This document shows, piece by piece, positions 12,580 to 23,867 of a DNA stretch of 64,000 nucleotides (positions are counted from its first letter, which is position 1; every line of letters begins with the position of its first letter). Made by a program: the position numbers and the translations under genes. Source of the DNA: Rhizophlyctis rosea (Eukaryota > Chytridiomycota > Chytridiomycetes > Rhizophlyctidales > Rhizophlyctidaceae); the NCBI GenBank assembly GCA_027596075.1, contig JADGJC010000120.1:48522-112521 (forward strand), given 5' to 3'. The notes under the pieces are model-generated. The model did not search any database. It saw only the letters and a list, made by a program, of their open reading frames with translations, and was not told the origin of the DNA.

Positions 12580-13577
12580 ATGGCGGACACCGCGTTCCAG
12601 CCAGATGAACCCTTGCGCAACGTTGGGGACAGGTAAAATGGTTTTCTTTGTGCAAGCACCATGACCCTCATACTGATAGACATCTCGTGCAAAGTCTCTT
12701 CACAGAGTACACGTCTCTAATCCAGCAGCTGTTTGAGAGTTTTGACCGCCTCAACCACAACCGCTTCGTTGCTCCAGGAACTTCAGCAAGCTTGATGACC
12801 CAAATTCTGGAATTGGATGCTGCTCTCCAACCCTTTGTCGACCGATGTGAGTGATCTTCACTCACCTTACCTGACTAGACACCTTGCTGAGACGGAACAC
12901 ACCCTTTTCTCAGTAGAGCACCATCACAACGTCTACCAAAACCTCAAACAAACCCGCGCCGAACTCGAACAACACAACATCGCCTTCCTCACCCTGATCA
13001 AGCAAATCCAAAAAGCAGAGCATACCCTCGAACAGGTCTTAACGACCGCGCGAGAACGAGTGCAGGTAATGCGTCAGGCAAATAAAAGTATGTTTCGGAC
13101 AAAAAGCGACACCAAATGCCTTCTATGAATTTCCTTCACTCAAAGCGTGATTGTGAAAAAACTTAAACAAATCCCGTGCCATGTTTCTATCCATAGCAAC
13201 CCTCAACACCTCAGAAGTCATCGCTTACGCACAACGAATAGCCCGCTACACATCCCCACTTCCAGGATCCAATTGGGCACACCCGGCCGGATCTCCGGTC
13301 CCTCGGGAAATCGAAATGAAGAAGGGTTTGCTGTATAACCTTGATCGCGTCCCGCTTGAGACGACGGTTGACGAAGGTGGGTGATGTTCAATCCACAGCC
13401 TTAACCACAGAAGGGAAGCTCATCTACAATTTGTTTGATCCACCATCTGTATCTTCAGCCTCAGCCGAGGCCCCGATCCCCGCGATAGATATCGATTTCG
13501 CTGTGCACACGCACTTACCCCAAACGACTGCACCTCCAGAGGTACCTCACGATGAACTACTTGATCTCGATTTATGA
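12580..13577 (+). CDS. MED4: Mediator complex subunit 4
   Basis: Middle-module subunit of Mediator, the nuclear coactivator linking transcription factors to RNA polymerase II. I read five exons: 12580-12632, 12680-12846, 12914-13087, 13197-13376 and 13399-13577, with every junction in frame. The N-terminal half is helical and predicted coiled coil (HLVQSLFTEYTSLIQQLFES, later NLKQTRAELEQHNIAFL). The conserved MED4 block SEVIAYAQRIARYTSPLPGS is followed by WAHPAGSPVPREIEMKKGLL, the signature seen across fungal and animal MED4 proteins. The C-terminus is acidic and ends ELLDLDL. The start at 12580 (MADTAFQPDEPLRN) is chosen because it splices directly into the first conserved helix. Total near 250 residues, normal for the family. 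Confidence 0.88.
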
Positions 13578-13673
13578 TTTGTAGATAGCATTCTTGCATA
13601 TGGATTGGATATGTCAAAAATATGTACATGCAGGGTATCTTTATTTACATCACACTCGGTGCTTTCGTTCACG

Positions 13674-14952
13674 CTAGACGGACTGTGGAGGTAATCTGGC
13701 CAAGATAGATTCTTGCCAAGCCATGTACTCCTTGTATTTGGCAGTTTGGCGGATGTCTCGGTTGTTGACCTGATTGAGGTTCATGAGCCAATGCGTCTTT
13801 GTCAATGAGCAATCAATTCCTCCTCACCATACGGTTGATACCACTGAAGACTGGCTCGTCTGCGGGGACGGATGCTGAAGGTTCTGGTGCAGCAGCTGCA
13901 GACTCCACTTTCGCTTTCTTTGGCCGCCTCCCTCTTGGCTTGCTGGGCGTTACGGCTTGCATCTCCTGAGTTGCGTCTTCATCGCCGGCCGGGGCGCTTT
14001 CATCCACCGTCATTTGCGGAGCAGAAGTAACCTTCACAACCTCCTCCTCCTCCTCCTCCTCACCTTCCTCTTCAACAATCTGTCGTTTTTGCTTTTGGCC
14101 CCTAGTCCCTCTCCCAGACGTCGCCTGCCCAATATTCCCGCCTCTGGATGCTTTCTGTCCCTGTTTCGCAATCGCCTCCAACTCTTCATGGCAATATTCA
14201 GCAAGGGCTTCGCGTGTAGTATCGAATTTCGCCTGATTGGAAATATACTCCTGGAATGATTTCTTATCTACTTTGGTCTGTGCATAGGTGATAGTAAAGT
14301 AAATAAATAATTGTAAACAGATACTTCCAACAGCCTCACAGATGAGGCTCATTTTTGGAAAAACAGTAAAAACCAAACCTTATGACAACGAAAAACCAAC
14401 CTTCAACGCCTTACAAACAGCAACAAACACCGCCAAAATAGTCTCGTTATCATCGAAATTGTGTTGGGATGGTTTTTGTATCATAGTGCTGTACGTGTCG
14501 CGAAATACAGAGTGCACTCGTTGACACGCGGGGACGATTTGTGTGGAGCCGAAGCGAGTTGCGAGCATTGCGAAGCCTACTTTTGGTGGTGGGACATTTA
14601 GGGCACTTCGGATGTAGTCTAGGGCGTGTTGGTAGGGCACAGGTTTTTGTTTGAGGATGGCGAGAGCTTGTTGGCGTGGGAAGGTTTCTCCGTAGCTGTT
14701 GGGTGTCAGGTCATACTGTTTTCGGTAAACGAAGCGAGTAGCACTGAGTCAGACTTACAGGCCGCAAGCAATGTCCAAACAGACATATGGCACACACTGC
14801 ACATCGGCACGCTTTTTCGTTCCCAGTTGGTTGTGTAATGCTTTGATGAAGATAAAGCGGTAAAGTTCTGCTGCCTTCTTTATTGTTCTCTGGTCGAGGG
14901 AGAGGTTGAGGTTGTTGTGTGCCTCCTGGACTGCCTTTCCGTTGTCTTCCAT
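13674..14952 (-). CDS. ORC6: Origin recognition complex subunit 6
   Basis: ORC6 joins the nuclear complex that marks replication origins and loads MCM helicase. The minus-strand exons give a protein with two TFIIB-like helical (cyclin-box) halves. The N-terminus MEDNGKAVQEAHNNLNL leads into TIKKAAELYRFIFIKA and VPYVCLDIACGL, matching the animal ORC6 CLDLAASW region. The second half has NETILAVFVAVCKALK followed after an intron by KVDKKSFQEYISN, matching the LLSACKILKLKVDKNK region of animal ORC6. A Lys/Arg and Glu-rich linker (EEEGEEEEEEE) follows. The last exon (KEYMAWQESILARLPPQS) corresponds to the conserved C-terminal Y-x-EW helix that binds ORC. Its middle two introns have weak but usable borders. 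The stop is TAG at 13674-13676. It is shorter than yeast Orc6 and of metazoan type. Confidence 0.85.
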
Positions 14953-15368
14953 TGTGGGTGATGCTGATCCGAAAAGATCATTGAACAATACACGATGGTT
15001 TATGGGGGTGAGCGGGAAGTGATCCGGTTTGACGAAACAATTGTGGGAGGAAGCGAGGAAGAATGGAGCTCCAGTCATCCTGTCCGCCCTGACGGACATG
15101 TGATGGGTGTAGGTCCACGCCACATCTCAGTGATTCGAGCACACAATTGAAGAGGACACTTGTCCACATTCCGACGCGATGAAACGGGCGTTATGCGCAT
15201 GTACAATAATGTATTATATAAACTATGCATTATGCAAATTATGCAAGCTATGCAGAATCATCCTATGGGCAAGCTATACCCCGACACTCTTCCGCGCCCC
15301 GCAAGATACACCTAGTCCAACCCCGTTCTACATACAAAACCCATCATCTCCATACCCTGCCCGGCTCA
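14953..15368. other. ORC6 promoter and UGDH downstream flank
   Basis: A 416 bp gap between two minus-strand genes. The ORC6 frame stays open upstream to 15123, but the added residues are not conserved, so I keep the start at 14952. A short stretch at 15210-15255 repeats TATGCA/TATGCAA words. Confidence 0.45.
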
Positions 15369-16935
15369 TTACAAAGTTTTCCCAATAACCTCGACCTGGA
15401 ACCCAATATCCCTAAGCTTCTTCCCATCCAAGATCAACCGCCCATCGAAAATGAACGCCGGCTTGTTCATGCCCCCGTAAATCTTCTGGTAATCCAAAGA
15501 CTTGAACTCGTCCCACTCCGTCAAGACCACAATGGCGTCCGACTTGGCAGCCGCCTCGTAAGGGTCGTGGAAGATCTTCACGCGCTTCTCAAATTCTTGT
15601 CCGACGCCGACCTCGGTCATGTCCAGCTTGATTTGCTCGTCGTCGACTTTGGGGTCGTAGATTTTGATATTGGCGCGTTCCTCGATGAAGTACTTGACGA
15701 GGGTGATGGCGGCGGATTCGCGGGTGTCACCGGTGTTCTTCTTGAAGGCGAAGCCGTAGACGGTGATGTTCTTGTTGGTGATGGTGTTGAAGAGGCGCTT
15801 GACGAGACGTTGGGAGAAGCGGGCTTTTTGGTATTCGTTCATGGTGACGACCTGTTTCCAGTACTCGGCGACCTCAGGCAAGTGCAAGCTTTCGCTGAGG
15901 TACACGAGGTTGAGAATGTCCTTTTGGAAGCAGGACCCTCCGAATCCGACACTGGCCTTCAAGAATTTTGGCCCAATGCGGCTGTCCAAACCGCATGCGT
16001 ATGCGACTTCGTCGACGTCGGCGCCAGTGGCTTCGCAGATGGCGCTGAGGGCGTTGATGGAGGAGATGCGTTGTGCGAGAAGAGCGTTGGCAGCCTGATG
16101 TCAAAAAGTTAATTGAAGTGATGCAATTGGCATACCCGTCAGTCATTACTCACCAGCTTGGACAACTCGGATGACCACAAGTTCATGGTAATGATCTTCT
16201 CCCTGGGAACCCAACCTGCGTACACATCCGCCAAAGTTTGCTGAGCCTTGATACCCTCAGGAGTTTGGAGAGAACCAATCAAGACACGGTCGGGATTCAT
16301 CAAATCAGGGATGGCGGTTCCTTCAGCCAGAAATTCGGGGTTGGAGAGGATGTCGAAGCGGATGCCGTTGCGGGAGTTTGCTTCAAGAATGGTGCGCATG
16401 CTTTCGGCGGTACGGCAGGGAACGGTGGATTTCTCGATGACAATTTTGGAGCTTTGGGCGATCTCAGCGATGCGGCGGGTGGCAGATTCGACATAGCTAC
16501 AGCGATGTGACTGGTCAGCTCATTCTGTAAACAAGGATGTTGCTGAAGGACCTCACTCACGCAAGGTCAGCCGCGAAGCCGGCACCGATACCAGACTTCT
16601 TTGTGGGGGTATTGACGGACACGAAGATCAGATCTGCCTCCAGAATGGCCTTGTCGACTTCGGTAGAGAAGAACAAGTTCCTTCCTCGGCAGGCGAAAAC
16701 GACTTCATCCAATCCAGGTTCGTAGATGGGCAAGGTGTCGGAGTTCCATGCGTCAATGCGAGCTTGGTTGAGGTCCACGATGGTGACTTGAACATTGGGG
16801 CACTTGTAAGCAATGACCGAGCAGGTGGGACCGCCTGAAGTGGCCAGGTTGCGATGAGTGCGACTGCATTGAATCTACAGAATGGAAGCAGTACTCACCG
16901 ACGTAGCCGGCACCGATACAACAAATCTTGACCAT
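15369..16935 (-). CDS. UGD1: UDP-glucose 6-dehydrogenase
   Basis: Cytosolic enzyme that oxidises UDP-glucose to UDP-glucuronate with two NAD+, feeding UDP-xylose and glucuronate for cell-surface polysaccharide. Several exons splice in frame. The Rossmann motif [20 protein letters not shown] spans the first intron. Family blocks follow: [51 protein letters not shown] and [14 protein letters not shown]. The catalytic-cysteine block [20 protein letters not shown] is intact, as is [17 protein letters not shown]. The C-terminal domain ends [20 protein letters not shown]. Length about 470 residues, as in animals and basidiomycetes. Many ascomycete yeasts lack this enzyme, so its presence is informative about lineage. 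It is divergent from PRP38 over about 1.1 kb. Confidence 0.95.
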
Positions 16936-18020
16936 TTTGGTTACGGTATAATGCGAGGAATGCTATAAGGAATGCAACCACTTAGCATGTAATGGTATCA
17001 ATGATCCGCGTAACAGGGTCTTTACCTTGTGAGCGAGGACAAAGATGAAGTTTCACGATTTGTCGTACAGGGTTGAGTATTTATGATGTATTACAAGTGG
17101 CAGAGGTTGTCACAAGGAGGGTGACAAGATACAGGAATCCGAGTTGGTGGCGAGACAAAGCGTAATATGCGGAGATAAACTTTCTGCGTAGTTGAGTGAG
17201 TAATGTGCACCCCGTTGGCTGTGGTCCACACACCCCTGCACACACACACACTTGCGGGCAGACACCTACCACACACACATGCACGCACCCCCTGATGATT
17301 TTGATTGACGGGACGCTGAAGTAGGTGTGGAAGAAGTCGGATCGATGATGATGATGATGATGCGGTTGAGCAAGGGTGTCCGTGCGGGCTGGATATGAAT
17401 CCGTGTAATGGCCCTAAAATGATTAATCGGCTGTTAGCAGGTCTGTAGGATGAGGGTACCGATGGAACCAGAAGCTGTTTGATGATGATACTTACCCAAT
17501 GTATAAATTGAATGTGAGCTGCCTATATGATTGTTGGTGCTATTGATGCACGCGGTAAAGGCACTGGGGTGTCGTCAATGAAAGCAGACCCTGCGGGACG
17601 AGGTAAGATTGTAAATGAATTGAATAATGGAGAATGGGAGAATGGGGTGTCGACCAGGTTGTGGAACAGGACTGGGCAACCGCATTCATATGTCAAGGCC
17701 CCAACGCCACACGCCAGACCCGGAGCCTTCAGGGGACTCATTTTGGCGCGTGTCGGGCCAGATCTGAGACGCGCTGTACAGATTTCACAAATTTGAATGG
17801 GTTACATCAAGCCACAATTCCAATCTGGTGTCCCTCAGCTCCTCATTGCGATTGCTGACGTGAAGCAGTCTACGGCGATAGCTGTATTATCACGTGCATA
17901 ATAAGCAAAGCCTCAGTCGATCACGTCATGCCATCAAGCGCCGACAATCGATGTCTCCTTTTCCTTTCGGCTTTGCTTTCTCCCATTCCAGACACTGAGC
18001 CAACAACACCCGCACCAATC
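16936..18020. promoter_or_regulatory. Divergent intergenic region between UGD1 and PRP38
   Basis: About 1.1 kb separating two head-to-head genes, so it should hold both promoters. It contains a CA-rich run (17230-17290), an ATG/GAT trinucleotide microsatellite (17343-17362) and a CACGTG palindrome near 17892, a core bHLH/bZIP-type site, about 130 bp upstream of the PRP38 start. No gene was recognised here. Confidence 0.5.
17343..17362. repeat. GAT trinucleotide microsatellite
   Basis: Six to seven uninterrupted GAT/ATG units in the UGD1-PRP38 intergenic region, read directly. Confidence 0.8.
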
Positions 18021-19690
18021 ATGACCAACGAACCGTCCAAAAAGCAATCCAACCGCCTAGAAACGGTCGGAAATGCGGATACAATGAACCTTCACAATAT
18101 CTTATATGTGAACATAATTGCTTCCCCATACTTCAAAGCCCTGTACGAAAAGAAGACATACCACGAAGTTGTTGACGAGATTTATAATAATGGTAAGTAC
18201 ATTGATGCAGTCCGCAGTTTGGGAACTAGATTCTACGAATTTTGAAGAGTTTAGGCTGAAAATCAACGTTGTCGAGAGTTTGGTCTAACACTATCCTTCT
18301 TTTGTTCGTTTGCTTACCAAGTGTCGTCACTTGGTAAGTAGATACTCCAGGTTTACCAGTCGGTCGACTTGTCGCCAGACTTGAAAAGGACTCTTCTCGT
18401 TGGGTATACCATCAACTTCCCCTTAGCATGCTTTTCTCAATCACTCGTTTCCTTTGCATTGTGGAGCAATTGGCTGAACAATACCCTTTTTTTCTCTTCG
18501 TTTTCCGGGTGACCACAGAACCCTTTTTCAAAGGAACTCATGCCTCGACCGCTTTCTGCTTGCTGTATAAGCTATGGACTCTCAAACTGACGATAAAGCA
18601 GATTGAAGGATTGATCAATCATACCGACTCTCCGTAAGCATCTATTCACATTACCATTGTCCCCATTTTGTCGTTGCTAATGTATTCCTAATCAGGTACA
18701 TTCGAGCATTGGGATTCATGTATCTTCGATACGTTTGCAAACCGGCCGATTTGTGGGACTGGTTTTACGATTACATCGATGATGATGAGGAGATTCAGAT
18801 TGAGCGTGGGCCAAAGCCGAGGACCATGTATGTAGGTTGCACAAAGTTGCCGTTTGCAATTCACTCATAATTCCATTGAACACAGCTCCATGGGAAAACT
18901 CTGCCGTGATCTGCTTTCCGAACCCAAATGGCTTGGGACCATCTTGCCGCGCATTCCCGTTCCTATCGCAAGGGACCTTGCCCAGAAGTTGAAGGAGAAC
19001 CCGCCACAAGGTGCCGGAGCTGCCGCTGTGGGAGAAGCGCCTTACGTTCCCGCGGCTGGCCCGAGCGAGCCACCGCGTCACGGTGGGTACGGACGGGGTG
19101 GGGGTGACTATGATGACCGCGGCAGGGATCGAGGATACAATCAGCTCCAACGTCAGGACGGTTATGGGGGCGGAAGGCATGACCCTCGCGACCGCGGATA
19201 CGATTACAGGGACGAGAGGAGGGGTTATGATCACGGCTATGATGGTCGCAGGGGTTATGACCATCGGGACGATTATCGTGGGGGAAGGGGTTACGACAGG
19301 GATGATGGTGGGCGTGGGCGGGGAGGGTACGGGTATGATGATCGGGACAGGAGGGCGGGGTATGATGATCGTGACAGGGAAAGGAGGAATGGGAGGAGCA
19401 GAAGTCCTAGGCGGGGAGGGTATGATCGGAGTCATGAGAGTCGGGACCGGGATCGGGATTACGACGGCAGGAGGAGTCGCACTCCTGACAGGGGCCACCG
19501 GGCGGACAATGGCGATGGACGTGATAGGAAGGTCAGTGATGTGGATCCGAGGTTGGAGGAGGGAAGGACACGGGCTGCCGAAGAGTAAGTGTTTTCTGTT
19601 GCTCATCAATGCCACCGATGAGGAAAATCCTAATTTGAATGTGCGTTTGCTCGTAGGAAAATGAAGAAGTTGCGGGAAATGTATGGATGA
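18021..19690 (+). CDS. PRP38: Pre-mRNA splicing factor PRP38 (PRP38B-like, RS tail)
   Basis: Component of the U4/U6.U5 tri-snRNP needed for spliceosome activation. I assign six exons: 18021-18192, a 12-nt microexon 18322-18333, 18519-18633, 18696-18827, 18886-19584 and 19657-19690. The joined product has the PRP38 core: TMNLHNILYVNIIASPYF, KKTYHEVVDEIYNNVSSLEP, STAFCLLYKLWTLKLTIKQI, then INHTDSPYIRALGFMYLRY and PADLWDWFYDYIDDDEE. The domain ends ILPRIPVPIARDLAQKLK. A tail of about 190 residues follows, rich in Gly, Arg, Asp, Tyr and RS/RD pairs, as in animal PRP38B. The last exon encodes only KMKKLREMYG. An upstream in-frame ATG (17928) exists, but the added residues look hydrophobic and unconserved. 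The microexon restores the VSSLEPFFKG block expected from the family. Confidence 0.9.
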
Positions 19691-20199
19691 GTTCCCGTTA
19701 TCGGTGGTGGATCACTGACTGGGCCGTCCGATGTTGGGAGGAATTATGATCAGCAGTTTGTTTCAGCCGGGAGAATTGGTGAAATGTTGGTTATGTTCGT
19801 TGTCGTCAAAGGTTGCATTTACTAAATTGTTTATGTAGTGGGTGTGCTGGTAAAGGCTGGAATGTCCCTTGTGTCTTCCAATAAAGTTGAAGTGATGAAA
19901 CTTTGAAATTGCCTTGTCTTGATGTCATCGACAGTGCGGAAGTGCAAATGTGCGTCAATGACGACGGCAAGCTCATGATTCTTATTCTCCCTATGTCATC
20001 CATCATCATAATTGTCCTGCGAGCTATTGCGCCAAGAAGTCGCAACTCTTGTGCCTATCGGCCCCGTTTGCATCCATTCTGATGGTCAAAATTAAACAAC
20101 TCTGATGGTAACAAAGCCGAGCGGTCACAAACTTGATGCCCGTTGACGAACGTTAGTCAGCAGCACCAGCCTTTTCATTGACAGATCGTACATCCTTCA
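19691..20199. other. Convergent gap between PRP38 and the FHA gene
   Basis: A 509 bp gap between convergent genes, so both 3' untranslated regions lie here. A polyadenylation-like AATAAA is at 19880-19885 for PRP38. No gene seen. Confidence 0.5.
19880..19885 (+). terminator. AATAAA polyadenylation-like signal of PRP38
   Basis: Canonical hexamer about 190 nt after the PRP38 stop codon, in sense orientation. Inferred from position only. Confidence 0.5.
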
Positions 20200-21415
20200 C
20201 TACTCAGTCAACATATCCTCACTCATCAAGACATATTCCCTCGAACTGAACCCAAATTTGATCGCATCCGTCAACTTCAGCTCGTAATATCTGCTAGGGG
20301 GTATTCGCTCTCCATTGACGTATGTCCCATTCGTCGATTCCAGGTCAATGATGTATGGTCTGTGTGGTGGATGTCAGTTCAAAAATAAGTTATGTATGTG
20401 TGGCCAATGGTCGTTTTCATCCAAAACGCACTTTGTTGTTTTCGTCGTTTCTCCGGTTGGTGTTTGTTCTACGACTTGCCGGAATTGCAGAACAGCGTGT
20501 TGCTTTGAGCATGATGGGTGGTCTATTGGAAGATCTGCTACCTGGAGCACCATTTGTTTGTCAATGCCGAGGTTGGGAAGGCTTCATGAAGATAGGCGCT
20601 CACCAATCGCTCACGACCAATCAAAAAAGCACTTTGACGGTGAATGTACAGAAGGTCTGTCATGAAGGCGGAAAGAGATCAGAACATATGCAACCCTCAA
20701 CGTTGACGTGATCAAGTCGCGTGTTTCCTTCGCAGGAATACTCACCAATCTCGTCTTTCCCTTTGTACACATATAATCGGTATTTCTTAGTAGGTTTGCG
20801 GGCTTCGGGTGGTTCACTTGGGTGATATCGTGTCAGATTTAGCGCTTTTAATGTGGAACCACGCAAGATCGTTACCTATATTTTAGAACTACACCATTGT
20901 ATGTGTTTTGTTCAGCTGCAAGGGCACCAGACTGCTGGTAGTTCGGCATTTCTTTTGGTTGTTCGGGTGGTGCGGATGAGGAGGCTGAAGGAGAATCGGG
21001 TTTCCTGTACGATGGTTGTGAGAAGACTGACAATCTAGAGCACTTGTGGAAGTGGGTTGTTACCCATAGCGGTGTGATTCAGGTACGTCGGGTTCGGATT
21101 TTCGCGGCTTGTTTTCATGTCTGTCGTTTTTGTCTCCTGCAGTGTTAAAACGGCCCGATGAGAAGACGGGATGACAGGTGATATTTGAGTTTGAGAAGAC
21201 CAACCTCGGTCTTCCCGTCGTCGAGGTGGTGATCGACTAGGGCTGTCTTTTCGTCGTCTGTCGTCCCTGCTTCTACCATGATCACGACGCGGGGATCGTG
21301 ACCGTGAGCGACTCGTCCTGCGACGGACTGAACGCTCTCCATAATCTCTCTCCTCACGCCGTCTAGGCGACCTTCCAGAGGGTGGTGATTGCGATCTTCG
21401 GCGGTCAGACGGCAT
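20200..21415 (-). CDS. FHA-domain splicing protein, SNIP1 / Pml1-like
   Basis: Likely nuclear RES-complex subunit (yeast Pml1, animal SNIP1), which helps retain and splice pre-mRNA. The N-terminal 75 residues are an Arg/Ser-rich RS region (SRSRSRSPRRDHGRSRDD). A later exon reads SGALAAEQNTYNGVVLKY, followed by EPPEARKPTKKYRLYVYKGK, the near-invariant SNIP1 block before the FHA fold. The FHA domain has AFLIGRERL, then DLPIDHPSCSKQHAVLQFR (phosphothreonine-pocket Ser and His) and IIDLESTNGTYVNGERIP. It ends YYELKLTDAIKFGFSSREYV. At least five short introns are present. The stop is TAG at 20200-20202. It sits beside another splicing factor, PRP38, in convergent orientation. Confidence 0.88.
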
Positions 21416-22031
21416 AATGGTACAGGTGAAGCGTTTGCGAAAATGGGATGGTTTTCACAATTTTGAGAGGATGGATTGTGAACAGCTCGAGGGTGTGAAC
21501 TGGGCCGGGTGACGAAGTTCAAGCGCAGCAGCGCAATCCGGATCCAGTGGGTGTAATGCAGGCACTCCCACTCCAGTGCATAGCAATGAAGTCATGCTCA
21601 GAGGTGGAGGCAGTATCAGCCACTCACCTGTGGCTGATTGTCCCAAGCCTTCGGTCTTCGAAGTTTGGCGGTGTTGTGGACATTCCAATAGCGCAGTGAC
21701 TCCGCATTCTTGGGCGCGGCAAAAAATAGCCGAAAGTGTTCCTTTCTGATGAAGGAACTGATGACAGAAACCATGGGAACAAGCCACAAGCATTACCCCT
21801 TTTGGCTACATCAGAACAGCCGCGCATTTTGTGTAACAGAAAACATGACGGCATCTCGGGTTGCGATTGGTGCACCACCGATGTGGGCCGGGACTGAGGG
21901 GCGGTTGTCTGTGGCATGAGAAGAGATCGCTGCTGGGAGGGTATATAAATAGCACCCTTCCATATGTTCTTCTTCAGATCTCCACCACACATTCACTTCC
22001 CACCAGTAAACGCAACAACCTTCAGCACAAA
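21416..22031. promoter_or_regulatory. Divergent promoter region, FHA gene and aldo-keto reductase
   Basis: A 616 bp gap between head-to-head genes. On the plus side it contains an inverted CCAAT (ATTGG near 21864) and a TATA box listed separately. No gene seen. Confidence 0.5.
21942..21949 (+). promoter_or_regulatory. TATA box of the aldo-keto reductase gene
   Basis: TATATAAA about 85 nt before the start codon at 22032, inside GC-richer DNA, with an inverted CCAAT about 75 nt further upstream. Position and sequence fit a core promoter. Confidence 0.65.
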
Positions 22032-23549
22032 ATGACCCAAATGGAATACCGTTTCCTTGGCCGCAGCGGTCTCAAGGTGTCCGTCCTCTCCCTTGGTGGT
22101 TGGTAAGTATAGAAGGAAAGAGATCTCGCCAGCTGAGAGTAGATGCAGCAGCAGATCTCGTTCCCTGCTATCAGGCTTCAATGACGTGTATTCCATGCTT
22201 ACCATGCTTACTTCTTGAACAAAAGGATCACCTACGGTGGAACTGTCGGCAACGGTGAGTACAAGTCGTTTTTCCCCCAACCTCACTTGGAATATTTTCC
22301 TGATCGGGCATATGTTGTTCTTCTGTATAGAGAAGGCCTTCGAGTGCTTGAAGGCTGCCTACGATGCTGGCATCAACTTCTTCGACAACGGTATATATAT
22401 TGTGCGTTCAGATAAGGACGTTATCGATTTTCTTACATTTTCCCAATTCAGCTGAGGGTTACGCTGCTGGTGAGAGTGAGAAGGTCTTCGGTGAGGCCAT
22501 CAAGCACTTCGGCTGGAAGCGCAGCGACTTGGTGATCTCTACCAAGATCTACTGGGGTGGACCTGGCGTCAACGACAGGGGTTTGTCCAGGAAGCACATC
22601 ATTGAGGGCACCAACGCATCCCTCCAGCGGTTGCAAATGGTAAGAGCAGCGCTTGCAGCGGATGTCGCTGGCCATTGTGATCAATTGGCTGACCATAGTA
22701 ATATCTCCTTCAGGACTACGTTGACCTTATCTTCGCTCACCGTCCCGATGAGTACACTCCCATGGAGGAGGTTGTCCGTGCCTTCAACCACATCATTGAC
22801 ACCGGAAAGGCTTTCTACTGGGGTACCTCCGAGTGGTCTGCTGAGCAGATCCAGGATGCCCACCGTATTGCGGAGAAGTTGAACTTGATTGGCCCCTTGG
22901 TAAGTCTATGCATTTGTACTTTGGTACCAAAAGATCCAAGCCCTCTGCAAAGATACCAATGTCAACATCGCAACATAACAGATGGAACAAGTTGAATACA
23001 ACATGATCAAGCGCGAGCGCTTCGAGAAGGAGTACGACCAACTCTACAAGAAGCACGGTCTCGGAACCACCATCTTCTCCCCTCTTGCTGGCGGTTTCCT
23101 TACCGGCAAGTACAACAACGGTCTCCCCGAGGACTCCCGTGTCGCTCTTGCCAAGGGTGACGAGAACTTGAAGTGGTTGGTTGACTTGTTCAACGGTGAG
23201 GAGGGTAAGAGGAGGATTGAGAAGTCTAGGGCTTTGGCGGTAAGTTTCATCATTAGTTTCATTGTCAAGATTTGAGAATGCATTTCGGGGTAACATCATA
23301 CCTGACGTACATATTTGATCATAACAGCCCATCGCCGAGAGACTCGGCGCCACTCAAGCCCAACTCGCCCTTGCATGGACTTTGAAGAACCCCAATGTCT
23401 CCAGTGTCATCACTGGTGCCTCCAAGGTCGAACAACTCACCGCAAACCTCAAGGCCCTCGAGATCCAACACAAGCTCACCCCCGAGATCATGGAGGAGAT
23501 TGAGAAGATCCTTGACAACAAGCCCACTCTTCCTCCCAGCCGTTTCTAG
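22032..23549 (+). CDS. Aldo-keto reductase, Kv channel beta-subunit type
   Basis: NADPH-dependent oxidoreductase of the family that includes voltage-gated potassium channel beta subunits. Seven or eight exons; the second (22226-22254) has only 29 nt and encodes ITYGGTVGN. Start [20 protein letters not shown] is typical. The catalytic tetrad is visible: Asp in GINFFDNAEGYAAG with its Tyr, Lys in [12 protein letters not shown], and His in [14 protein letters not shown]. Cofactor-binding motifs include [13 protein letters not shown] and [13 protein letters not shown], and near the C-terminus [20 protein letters not shown]. It ends PTLPPSRF. Complete, about 340 residues. Codon use is strongly biased to C/G-ending codons compared with its neighbours, suggesting high expression, in line with its TATA box. 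The physiological substrate is unknown. Confidence 0.93.
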
Positions 23550-23867
23550 AGGACTCTTTCGATTTGCTTCTCCCCATCAAGGTTTTGTACCATAAAGAAC
23601 ATTTAGAAAATTATTTTCGCATGATTTTAATCATTTTGCGCAGATGTACGTGTGAACTAGGAGACACTGTTCAGAGTATCCTACGCTTTGATTGCTAAAA
23701 TTTGCAAATACATACAATAAACCACAAACGCAAAGAAAAAACACGATGCGCGTCGCTACTACATACATGAAAGAAACTACGCGAAAACCGCACGCCATAA
23801 ACACAAAAATGAAAGAAACGAAAAACGAAAAAAAGAGCATATCCCCCAAGAAAAACACACGCTATAT
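23550..23867. other. Convergent gap, aldo-keto reductase and PacC-like gene
   Basis: A 318 bp gap between two convergent genes, with A-rich DNA at 23700-23870 that probably carries both poly(A) regions. No gene seen. Confidence 0.45.

Noticed and set aside
15225..16112. 295-codon plus-strand frame
   Set aside because: Antisense to the UDP-glucose dehydrogenase exons, which contain intact family motifs.
18716..19615. 299-codon minus-strand frame opposite PRP38
   Set aside because: Pro/Ile-rich shadow of the RD/RG-rich tail; the plus strand encodes a clear PRP38 protein.
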